Below the pieces are notes generated by a model. The model was not told where the DNA came from, searched no databases, and saw nothing but the letters and a program-made list of their open reading frames with translations. DNA of 64,000 bases from Thraustochytrium sp. TN22 (lineage: Eukaryota > Sar > Bigyra > Thraustochytrida > Thraustochytriidae), in the NCBI GenBank assembly GCA_013306675.1, contig JABLUY010000016.1, forward strand, positions 186,001 through 250,000. The letters run 5' to 3'. Shown in pieces: positions 9,765 to 20,800 of the stretch (the stretch's first letter is position 1; the number at the start of each line of letters is the position of its first letter). The translations under genes and the position numbers were made by a program.

Positions 9765-10835
9765 ATGAGCAAGACCATCAAGACCCCGCTCACGGAGCTC
9801 TTCGGGACGCAGAACCCGGTGATGCTTGCTGGCATGAACCAGGCCGCCGGCCCCAAGCTCGCGGCGGCGGTGTGCAACGCCGGCGGCATCGGCAGCATCG
9901 GCGGCGTGAGCTACACGCCCAAGGTGCTGCGCCAGATGATCGCGGACCTCAAGGCGGACCTCAAGGACAAGAACGCGCCCTTCGGCGTGGACCTGCTCCT
10001 GCCCCAGGTCGGCGGCAACGCCCGCAAGACCAACTACGACTACACCAAGGGCAACCTGCCGGCCCTGATCGACATCATCATCGAGGAGAAGGTGGCCCTC
10101 TTCATCTCGGCCGTCGGCGTGCCGCCCAAGTGGGCCGTCGACAAGCTCCACGAGAACGGCGTCGTCGTGGCCAACATGGTCGGCGCGCCCAAGCATGCCG
10201 TCAAGGCCGCCGACCTCGGCGTGGACATCATCATCGCCCAGGGCGGCGAGGGTGGCGGCCACACCGGCGACATCCCCACCAGCGTCCTCATCCCCGAGGT
10301 CTGCGACGCCATGAAGGGCCGCAAGAGCGCCTTCACCGGCAAGGACATCATCGTCGTCGCCGCTGGTGGCATCTACGATGGCCGCGGCCTCGCCATGGCG
10401 CTCGCCCTCGGCGCCTCCGGCGTCTGGGTCGGCACCCGCTTTGTCGCCGCCGCGGAGGCCGGCGCGCCCCCTCGCCACCAGCAGGGCGTCATCAAGGCCG
10501 GCCACAACGACACCATCCGCACCATCATCTACACCGGCCGCCCCATGCGCGTGCTCCGCACCCCGTACATCAACGACTGGGAGGTCAACAAGAACCAGCA
10601 GATCCGCGAGCTCACCGGCAAGGGCATCATCCCGGCCATTGACGACATGGAGAAGAAGGAGAAGTCCGGCAAGGAAATTACCTTCGAGGACCGCATGAAC
10701 GCCACCCCGCTCCTCATGGGCAAGAACGCCGGCGCCATCAAGTCCGTGCTCTCGGCCCAGGAGATCGTCAGCGAGATGGTCGGCACTTGCTGCGAGATCA
10801 TGGAGAACGGCCCCAAGTTCGTCTCCAAGATGTAA
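9765..10835 (+). CDS. Nitronate monooxygenase / 2-nitropropane dioxygenase family FMN enzyme
   Basis: A 356-residue TIM-barrel flavoenzyme. The N-terminal PVMLAGMNQAAGPKLAAAV plus NAGGIGSIGG is the family signature. IIAQGGEGGGHTG carries the conserved active-site His region, and AAGGIYDGRGLAMALALGA followed by GVWVGTRFVA is the FMN-phosphate-binding end. The family oxidises alkyl nitronates or related acids with FMN and O2. The physiological substrate here cannot be assigned; an enoyl-ACP-reductase (FabK-like) relative is a less likely alternative. There is no obvious leader, so a cytosolic location is likely. The start is well supported because the family N-terminus begins immediately. The gene's 3' end is duplicated about 300 bp downstream. 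Confidence 0.9.
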   Translation: MSKTIKTPLTELFGTQNPVMLAGMNQAAGPKLAAAVCNAGGIGSIGGVSYTPKVLRQMIADLKADLKDKNAPFGVDLLLPQVGGNARKTNYDYTKGNLPALIDIIIEEKVALFISAVGVPPKWAVDKLHENGVVVANMVGAPKHAVKAADLGVDIIIAQGGEGGGHTGDIPTSVLIPEVCDAMKGRKSAFTGKDIIVVAAGGIYDGRGLAMALALGASGVWVGTRFVAAAEAGAPPRHQQGVIKAGHNDTIRTIIYTGRPMRVLRTPYINDWEVNKNQQIRELTGKGIIPAIDDMEKKEKSGKEITFEDRMNATPLLMGKNAGAIKSVLSAQEIVSEMVGTCCEIMENGPKFVSKM

Positions 10836-11040
10836 GCAGCAGCGCCTCCCCTACCAACCATCTCACATTTTATCTAATCCATCGATGTTGCCGACGCCAC
10901 TGTTTGGTCTGGTTTTGAGATTGCCATACAACCTCAGGCTGCAGCTCGCTCGACAGTCAACTCGCCCACCCACCCCTCGACGATCACCGGGGCCTCTGTG
11001 ACTGGAAAGGACTGTCGTCGCGGTCGCGGGCGGCATGCCT

Positions 11041-11130
11041 CAGCGTCTCAACAGCCCCGGTCTTGTTCATGAGATGGTCCTCACCCCTCATGCGAGATTG
11101 TGGAGAGCGGACCTACGCTCGTCTCCAGGA

Positions 11131-11161
<31 letters not shown>

Positions 11162-11205
11162 TTGCAAACCATCTCACAACTTATGTTGCCGATGCCGACG
11201 TTCTC
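11041..11205 (+). pseudogene. Duplicated 3' end of the nitronate monooxygenase gene
   Basis: This stretch aligns to the last ~95 coding bases and the start of the 3' UTR of the gene at 9765-10835, offset by ~300 bp. TGCGAGAT at 11091 matches 10791, CTCGTCTCCA(G/A)GATG is shared, and CCATCTCACA...TGTTGCCGA matches the 3' UTR. The coding remnant reads ESGPTLVSRM against ENGPKFVSKM. An expanded CAG run (about 11131-11160) sits where the parent has two AGC units after its stop codon. A small length change before the shared TGCGAG breaks the frame. The copy ends at the dynein-like gene's stop codon. Confidence 0.75.
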
Positions 11206-11213
11206 TCCTTCCT

Positions 11214-11852
11214 TCAAATCGACACGTAACCCTGGCCTACCCAATCGACGACCGCCGGGTCGCAAGGAAGTACAATGCGGTAAGCCTCGCTGCCAAAAGC
11301 GTCCTGGACGCAGATGCACTGCACGCCATCCTTATACGCCGCCTCCTTCTCCTCGTCGTCGATGTTGTCGTCGTCCTTTAGCCCCAAACGTGTCGACGCC
11401 TCATCCGGGAGCAAGACGAATGGGTCAAAGACGCGTTCACCTGGCTGTGGCGCCCGGGTGAACCGCACGAATACGCACGGGCCCAGAGTCCGCTTGCCAA
11501 GCAGAAAGGGACCTTCCAGACGGCCGGAGCGCGAATTCCAGCGCAGTCCCTCCAGGAGGGGCCCGGGGAGGATCACGTCGGCCCACGTCGCGTGCTCGGT
11601 CCCGACGCCCAAACGTGCGGCAACATGCAGCTCCGGGACTGCACAGCCCAGCCGCTTCGCTGCTTTCGCGAAGATGTCCCAGAGCTGCGCGCGAGCAGCT
11701 CGGGGCCGCTCACTAGCTGCGGCACCCAAATGCACCACCGTGGCGGACGTAGACAGCTCTTCAGCGGACAGAGCTCCTCCCATCTCTGACTCCGCCTCAG
11801 CCTGCTGCTGCCGCAACTGCTGCTCTGGCTCCACCAAAACTGTGCTTTTACG

Positions 11853-11887
<35 letters not shown>

Positions 11888-14800
11888 GGTCCTGCTCGGA
11901 GAGCATTGCCGAGGCGAGGAGCTGCCGGAAGGATGCCGACGTGCTGCTCGCGTGACGCGTGTCGCAGATGCCATCTGCGCCGCACACCTCGAACCAGTCG
12001 GCCCGCTCCGTGTCAGCGGCATTTGTGCCGTGCGAGAATGAGTACGAGGCAGACGCCTCATGGACGCTCACCACTTGCACCTGGTACGGCTTCGCCCACG
12101 GCGTCACCATGGCCGCGAAGCGCAGCTGCCCATGCTCAGAGAGCGGGACGGCTAGCTCCGTGGCGTGCACCGCGCACTCCAGCATGCGCGGTCCGGCCAC
12201 CTCGCCGCGGACGAGGTCCTCAGCGCACAGTAGGAATCGTTGCACGTCGAGCTGCGTCGGTGCCTCCGCACGTAATACAGGTCGCATGGCCAGCACGAGA
12301 CGACTCGATTCACGCCCAGATGCTGCCCCGGATGAAGCGGCCCGTGGTGCGGCCTCCTCCGCCGTTTCCGCCACTCCCTTCTTGCCTTGGTTCTTCTGGA
12401 CCTCCTCCTCCTCCTCCACCTCCTCCTTATCATCATCATCGCCACCACCACCATTATCTTGCTCGCGCCAGCACAGCCCTGCCGTATGCTCGATGCGCGC
12501 CAGCCCATGCAGGAGTGCCGTGCGTGCTTCCGCAGAGCATCGCGCCTGGCGACACGAGATCGCCTCCCCCACCAAGAGCCCCGCCAGTACGAGATGACGC
12601 CACAAACGTGTCGGCCGTAGCGTCACGTCGCGCTGCTCCAGGGCGTCCCACGCCTGTAGCGACTGCTTGAAGCGCTCTCCAAAGTTCGCCGACTGCGTCG
12701 ATGGCTCGTTCAGGTCCATGATCGAGCACATCGCGCGTAGCGCCAGCGGCACCTCGCTCACCACGCGGACCGGGACCACCAGGCGCACGCTGAAGTTCAC
12801 GCCATAAGTCCCCTTGCGACCTCGCCGTACCTCGCTGCTGACCTCGGCATCCTCGTCCGACTCGTCGGAACTGCATTCGGAGCCGGAGCCAGAGCTCGAG
12901 CTCGAGCTCGCACTGCCACTCGTGCTCGCTCCGCTGCTCGAGGACCGCCGCCGCGGCCGACGCCGCGATCGCACGGGCAGAGGAACGCGCAGTTGCCGTA
13001 CCCATGACTCCTGGGCGTGCAGCTCGCGCAAGATGGCCGCTGCGCCCGCCGCCGGCACGCAGTCCGGGTCGCCGAGGACGACCCACAGGTGCTTGCACTC
13101 ACGGAAGTTGACGTGGTCTGCACGGCGCTCGAGACCGGCACGCACCGCGGCGACCAGACTGCCGCCCTCACACGCGGCGCTCCAGTCCATGACCTCGATC
13201 TCCGCCGCCTCGCGCGCCGCCTGCAGCACGAGGGAGCGCGCCTGGCTGAGGCCCGGACCGCCTGCGCAAGGGAGCACGACGGGGGTGGCAGGTGGCAGTG
13301 CCAGCACACTCTGTCGCACGAGCGCTGGCGTCTTTGCGTGGCCCTGCTCGAGCCGGCCCTCCAGGGTCGTCACGGAGTTCGTTTTGCGCAGCGTACGCAG
13401 GCTGATGCGCTGGCGGGACTTGCTCAGCGTGCGCTCGATGCAGCGCCGGCCGCTGTCGGCGCCCCCTACCTCATCCGCTGCCGAAGTTGCATCGTCCTTC
13501 GCCATGCTGCGCCGCGCGTGACCCGTGCGGACCGGGAGGACCTCGACCGCGCGCGACTGCTCGTTCTTGATCATGTCCAGCAGCTCGTTCTGCAGCTCGG
13601 TCCAGAAGACGTCCGCTGCGCGAGTCAAGTGCATCGGGCAGGCGCTGGCCACCACGACGAAGCGCGCAAACGGGTCCCAGGCATCCTCACTCTCGGCCTC
13701 CGCCAGCTGCACGTTCAGCGACCGCAAGGGCTGCGCGGCCAACTTGAGCTGTAGGATGTCCACCTTGGCCGCCTCCTGCGGCGGCATGAGGAACATCGCG
13801 ATGCGCTCGTCCCGCTTCGAGGCCGGCCCCAAGGCGCTCGCCATGACGCGCGCCCAGTCCAGCGGCGAGATACGGGCGTGCTCGCCATAGTCCGGCTGCA
13901 CCGAGAGGACAGCCGCGAGCCCCACGTCCACGAGCATGCCCACCGAGGTGCGCCGCCGGATCTCCTCGGAAGCACGGTGTGCGGCGGACCGCAGGTCCAG
14001 CTGCGCCGTCACGCGCCGCAGCTCGTCGCCCTTGCCGCCACTGGGCCCGTGCTCGCGCACGCTGACGCGCGTCATGGTCGCACGCGACGACCTCTCCCCA
14101 ATGCGGTGCAGCGGCTGCTGCTGCAGCTGATGCTTGCGCCGCGAGCCGGCCCTGCGCACCACGTTCTTGCGGTCCGTCCGCACGGCACTCAGGGCCACAA
14201 TCGCCGATCCGTCAAAGATTGTGATTGCCATTGTCCGGCCGAACTCGCGCGTCTCGTGCTGCTCGGTGCGCACGCGCTGTGCGAAGGAGAACTCAAGCGC
14301 GCACACAACGCGCAGCGCAAGAAGCTGCTGCGCGTCCAGCTGCGCGCGAACCAGGTCCAGGCCCTGCAGCACGAGCTGCGCCATCGAATAGACCAGCTTG
14401 GGCCACGACAGCGTCGCCGACCGGTCCACCCAGAGCGACGAGGTCAGCGCACGCACCTTGGCGTCAAAGTTCGTCCACGATGGTCGACACGAGGTCGGCC
14501 AACTGAGCGCTCGGCAAAAGCCTACCATGCGCGCAAAGAGACGGCCCGCGAAGCTAGCCAGCGGCCACACGCGGCGCAGCATGCGGCCCAGACTCGCCAT
14601 GCGCTCGAAGCGCCACGTGTGGAAGCTCTGCAACACTTGCAGGTAGTCCTTGCCGTTGTGCACGACGTGCTCGAAGACTGCGCGGTCCTCCAGGAGAATC
14701 TCTGTCGCGCGCGTGGTCCCGCTCTGCTCCGCCCCGTCGTCTAGAGCTTCGCCGTCCACCTGCGTCCTCGCCGTGCACAACGCGCTCATGAGCGTGGCAC

Positions 14801-17800
14801 GCAGGTCTTCCTTGCGGGCCATGGTTGACAGGTGCACGGTGGCAAAGGCTTGCCACGCCTGCAAGGTCCCCAGGTGCGCTGGCGCGCCGCGCAAGAGCGT
14901 CTCGGCAAACCCGAGCGCCAGCGTAGCGCGGTCGTCCGCGACACCAAAGTCGAAGTCTGTCGTGCCGTCGCGCAGCTTCCACGCGCGAGAGGACCAGCCC
15001 GAGCCGTCGCTCTGCACGATCGCCACATCAAATCGCGCGCTCAGCGCCGCCTCGTCCGCGCTTGCTGATGCCCCGCTGCGCCTGCCCAAGTAGGTCTGTA
15101 GCTCGTTCTCCAGCTCCGCCGATACGTTATCACCAACGTCCGGCACAACCACCAGCACCAGAGCGTCCTGGCGCGCGCGCGCGCGCGAAAAGACGGCGGC
15201 CACGTCCTTGCACGGCGCACAAGCCGCCACCACCTCCAGCCCACGTTCACGTTGTGCCGCGTACTTTGTCAGGAACGCGCGCCCCAGGCCGTCCGGGTCG
15301 CGCAGGACCGGGATGCGCATAGCCCACGGCAGGACCACACGGCCCTGCGCTCGGGCGCAGACACGTACCTCGCGATTGTCCTCAATGAGACCGGCCAGCA
15401 GCCTTGCCTGCGCCATGAGCGGCCGGTCCACGGGCAAATGCGCTTCCAGCCACGCGGTGGTGGCCGCCACGCTCGTGGCGAGGTCCAAGACGTCGGCGAC
15501 GGGGAAGAAGAGCTGTAAGTCGGTCGACCCGAAGTCGATCGGAATTGTCGCAAGCGTGCCGGGGAGCGAGAGAGCGCGCGCCGCCATGCCTTCGTCCTCC
15601 TCGTCCTCGTCCTCATCCTCGTTGTCGTCCGCATCCTTGTCATTTTCGGTGTCGTCGTCCTCGTCACCGTTGCCTTCCACGTGGCTCGCTTTCCCCTCTC
15701 CGCCTTCGTTCTTTGGCGGCGTGGTCGGCGTTTTGCTGTCTCGCGCCGTCCCCGAGGAGGGGTGGAGCGACTGAGACCAGTCGACCAGAGCGGAGCCCGA
15801 GCTGAGGCTCGGTCGCAGACCGCGGTTCAGGAGGACCTCCATCCAAGCGCCCATGCAAGCCCCGCGCAGCGAGGCAGGCAAGGAGCCGAGGTATACCTCC
15901 GAGGCGGCGGCCAGCATCGCGTCCGCGGCGAGCGAGCCGTCCGCTGTATCGTCCTCGTCGCACCGTCGCAGACGCGTCAAGGCCAGCTGCCAGTCGCGCT
16001 GCACGTCCTGTCCGAGGATGTCCTGCAGCTGCTTGGCGCGCCCGCTCTTAATGTCCAGTGACGTAAGTCGCGCGCGCGCGTGCTGGCGCGTCGTGCTCGC
16101 CTCCTCGCGCCGCGCCTCGGCGATCTGCAGCTCTTCGCGCAGACTCGTCACACGTGCCGTCATGTTCCGCCGGGCGGTCTCAAGCACATCCAGCTCCGCA
16201 ACGGCCGTGGTTAGCGCCTCCTGAAGCGGACGGATCGCGGCGATGCCTTCGCGGTACGTGAGCACAGCGAGCATCCACGCGATGAAGATCTCTAGCGTCG
16301 CCCGGCATTCGGCGAACTTCTTACGCCCGCCCTGAGCGGCGCTCAGGGTTCCATTGGGTGCCACGTCGAAGGTGTCCGTCACTGCGGTCGACCGGAGGAT
16401 GCGCGATACCTCCTGCAAAATCTCGTCCGGAATGGTGTCCTTTTGCAGGTCCACAAGGCGCGAGACCAGGGAGCCATCGTCGAGGAGCCTGCTGGACCGC
16501 GCGCACTCCCAGTAGTACTGGCGCGGCGCGAATCGCTCGCTGACCTCCTCGCGCCGTGAACGCAGCACGTCGGCCGGGTCATCGTTCTCGGCACACTCGG
16601 CCTCGACGCGGGCCAGCTCCTTGGCCAGCAGCGCCTCGCGCTCCTCGTCCGGCTCCTGGATCACCATCACGTACAGCGCTCGGAGCACGGCGCGCGTGGC
16701 AGGGCTTGGCGTGCGCAGGTTGCGCACCTCGGCGATGCGCGCGCGCGCGAGCCGGCGCAGGCCGTCCGAGGCGCGGCTCAGTACCGGCCCAATTTGGTCC
16801 ACGGACGCCTTCATCTCGTCGCGCAGTTGGCGTACCTGTGCGTCGGCAGCCGCCCATGCCGTGCTCTCGCGGTTAAAGATCTCCGTTTCGGCCGCCAGCT
16901 CCTGGCGCAGCCGTAGCATCTCCTGGTCAGCCGCCTGCAGGGCCGTCTCGGCGGCGTCCAGCTTGGGCCGCAGCGTCTCCAGCTCGCTGCGCATGCTCAC
17001 CGCAAATAAACTTGCGACATCAATCATAAGCAGCGCCTGCTCCGTGTCGGCGTGCAGCCGCTGCGCCTTGGTCCGCGCCTGCACGAGTCGGCGCGTGGCG
17101 CACCACGCAAGCCGCAAAAAGCTATTTACATTGCCCAGGGCCCCGTGGCTCTGCTCCTGCGCGATTGTGTGCATCTCAAAGAGCGCCTGCGAGAGCTCCA
17201 GCAGACTGTCGTCCAAGCCGACCTCCTCCATGAGATCGCCACCAATGCGTTTGAAGAGAGACACAAGTCGCAGCACCTCCGGTTGGCCCTTGGCGCAGTC
17301 CACGTGTTCGGCCGCCCGCCGAACGACCTGTAGGACCAGGTCTGCCAGTTCTTGCAGGCTCGGTGCGGCGATTGTGACACGGCGCGCGCTCCCGAGCGCG
17401 CTTCGAAGCGCCACGGGGCTCGACGCGTGCACGACCACGCGGAGATTCGCGCGGACGGAAGCCAAGAACGCCGCCTGCGCCTGCGACCGATACGCGCCGC
17501 GAGCCGCGCTCCAATAGGGCGCCACGGACCCCGCCGTTTGCACGCCGGCCGCGTAGTCAAAGGCCGCGAGCTGACGTGTGCGTTCCTCGCCAAGAGCGCA
17601 AAAGGCCTCCCACACCTCGCGCGTGGCACGCGCGGACGGGTCAGTCTCCTGGTCCGTACACTTCTCTGTGGCGACCTTGTCGTCTGCAAACTTCGCGGAT
17701 GGTTGAGCCCACTCAATGAGGTGTTCTGGGACACCACGCCGGACCACCTGCTCGATGCTCTCCAGGACGTCCTCATTGTGGCGGAGCACCGCTTCGTCCA

Positions 17801-20800
17801 CGTAAAGGATCCACACCGGCTGGCCCGCGCCCCGTGACGGCGTCGTCCCGATCCTCACCAAGAGGTCACGTAGATAGGCGTGCCAGGCGTCCCTGGACGC
17901 CGGCACACTGGCGTGCACCAGCTGGTAGCCGTCGAGCGCGGCTGCCTCGGCCAGGAGCACGTGGCGAAGCTGCGGCACTTGTGGCGGCTCGAGGATGACC
18001 ACGGGCTCGCTGCGCGCCAGGGCAAAGCGGAGCTGCGCAAACTGAATGGCGGCGAGCTGCGCTCCGAAATGGCGCATCGTCTGCACGAGCTGGTCAAGCG
18101 GCAACGTCGCGGTCGTCGGCTCCCCGGCGGGCCCGTCGCCGTCGTCGCCCCGAACCACGAGGAACTCGCGCGTGGGCTCCTTGTCACGGTCCTTTCCAGC
18201 GGAGTGTGGCGCTGCCTGGCCTGCGCTTCCGTTGCTGTCCGCCGCTTCATCGCCTTCCTCATGACCCTCCTCCTCCTCCTCCTCCTGCTCCTCCTCGCCG
18301 TCATCGCTGTCAACGTCGCGCGAGGAACGAGATGTTGCAAAAACGAGCCCGTTGCCGTCGCCGGAGGCCGTCGCGCCCTGCCCGTCGAGAAATGTGCCGC
18401 CCTCGCACAGCGACGATGCCAGGGAGGCCTCCGGGAGGAGACCAGACTCGGTGCGCATCACCGTCTTGAGGTCCGCCAAGGCGGCCGTGACCATTTCTCG
18501 CAGCTTGCAGTCCACGGCGGCTCGGCTGGCATCCTGAGCTCGCTGCGCATATGCGCTCACAAAGGTGGCAAGCGCAATCTTGAGCACCTCGTTGAGCGTC
18601 GCGCCCTGTCGAGGCGCGAAACGAAGCAAGTGAACGCAGGCGTCCGCCGTAACGGCGCCGTCTTGGACCGCGCGGCCCAGCACCACGAGCGTGCGTGCCC
18701 ACGGAAGCTCCTCGCTGGCTGGCTGCACCTCCTGCGCTCTGTATGCGCGACGGATTGCAGGCGCATACACGGTCGCGACGGCTTCGGCGTGCATCTCGCG
18801 CATGGCAACCTCAGCGCTAAACGCGGCGCTCAAACGATCTCGATAGAGGCGGTCCTCGTTGCATACAGTCGCCACGAAGTTGCACCCGTGCACCGCGAAG
18901 ACGGCGCCGTGGCCGTCTTGGAAGGTGCCGGTGTCCATGGCAGCCCGCAGGCGCGTTCTCTCGGGCTCGGCCGCGGGCTGGTTGAGCGCAAGGTCGTCCA
19001 CGAAGACCACCGCGAGCGGCTCGCGCCCCTCGGCCGAGGCCTTGAGGTACAAGAGGTCGTCCACAAGCGTAGGCGGCACGAGGTGGCGTCCGCGGAGTCG
19101 CTCGAAGCTGGAAAACGCAGAGAGCGTGCCGTCGCCGCGCGAGAGCCCCATGCGCTGCACCGTCGTGGCGCGGCCCATCTGGGACTCCATGGTCTGCTTA
19201 TAGGCCGAGAGCACGCTCTCGACGACGAGGCGCTTGCCGCTCACGCGCGGTCCCGAGCAAAGGACGTCGGCGCGCGCGCGCATGAGCGACGAGAGCAGCC
19301 AAGCCGCGCGTGTCTGATCCGCAGTGAAGAAGCACTGGTGTGAAGCAGCATCCGGTGGCGCTCGCAAAAGCGTCACGCTCTCGTCTTCCCAATGCAGCCA
19401 ACAGGAGCGCTCCGCGTTGTACACAACGTCGAAAACCGTACTGGGCTTCGCCGCGTCGTCGGCAGCGCTCAGGGGGGGGAAACAGCAGACCGCGTCTTTG
19501 AGACCAACGCGACTCGAGCGGCGTGCTTCCTTGCCGTTGAGAAGGGCCTGCTCCAGCCGGCTGTGCTCCGAGCCCTTGAGAGTGGCGAGTGCGTCATAGC
19601 GCGCGCCCCACGCGCAGCGCAGCGCGGCGTCCACGATCGCGGGCTCGAGGCCCGGGAGTGTGCCGATGGTCCAAGCGACGCCGAGGACCACAGCCGCCTC
19701 CACGTGCTGCCGCGATTCCGTCGCTGGACTCGCTGCCTCCTCCCCGCCGCCCCCTTCAACCTTCTCCCTTTCCTGCACAATCTGCGGCTCCATGTCGGCC
19801 AGGAGCGCGTTCACGACGGTCGCGAGGCGACTCATGAGGAGCGCCGGAAAGGGTTTCTTGCCGTCGCTCATACTCGACAGGTCCCAGAGCACGGGGAGCG
19901 CCGCGAGACACATCTCCTCGATGCGCTTGCGGAAAGGCTGGAACGCTGCGGCGAGCCTGAGAGTGGGCCCTGCGCTTGACCCAAGACCTGGCATTTCGTG
20001 CAGCCAGGCGCTGAGCACGTCGCGAAAGGTCAGCGTGCCGTGGTCGGTCTGGATGAGGACGCACTTGGTGACGAGGGCCGGCGAGGCGCCAGCCAAAGAG
20101 TCCGTCTCGAAGACGAAGACGGAACGCGTCGGGCGCAGAACGCGGTCGCCGGTCCCATTGCCCGCGCAAAAGGCGCCGCCACCATGTGCGTCCAGCAGGT
20201 GCTCGACGAGCGCTGCACTCGTGCTATCGTGGAGCGGGCCATCGAGCACGACGACGCGCATGCCGCGTAGCGCCTCGTGAACGAGGGCCACGAGGTCGTC
20301 GTTCTCCGCGCCGCCAAGAAAGGGCGGCGTTGTGGCAGTGGGTTCACGGCCCGCCTCGTCCGAGCGATGATGCTGGTCGGCCGAGGGCCATGCATATGTG
20401 CGGCGCTTGCCAAAATCAAAGAGTCTGGTGTGCTGTGCGCCCTCGTCCTGAAGAGCCTGCAGCAAGAGGCCATCCTGCGTGCAGTCGGCCTGAGCCGAGG
20501 CAGGCCCATGCAAATCCTCGGGGCGCAGACCGCCGCTGTAGAATCGCACCGCCCTTAGGCTGTCCCCGAGGTCATCGTTCTTGCCGTTGACCAGGCGGAG
20601 TGCGAGGAGCGCAGCGCGCAGCACGAGCGACTTGCCGGTGGCCGGCTTGCCTGCGAGGAGAATTCCGCGAGGCCGGCTCGTATCGCTGGCTCCGGCCGCA
20701 GCGGCCGACCCGAGGAGCGAGGGCGCACGTGAGAGGGGCGCGGTCGTCGGGGCCTCGAGCGGCGGCGCGACGATCTCCGAGGCCTGGAGAAAGTCGAGGC

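Noticed and set aside
8603-9898. 431-codon minus-strand ORF upstream of nitronate monooxygenase
   Set aside because: It overlaps the enzyme's start, includes microsatellite translation, and is Arg/Ser/Pro-rich without motifs.
11035-11461. Small plus-strand genes containing the Ala/Ser/Gln run
   Set aside because: These are frames through the duplicated nitronate monooxygenase 3' end and into the antisense of the dynein-like gene.
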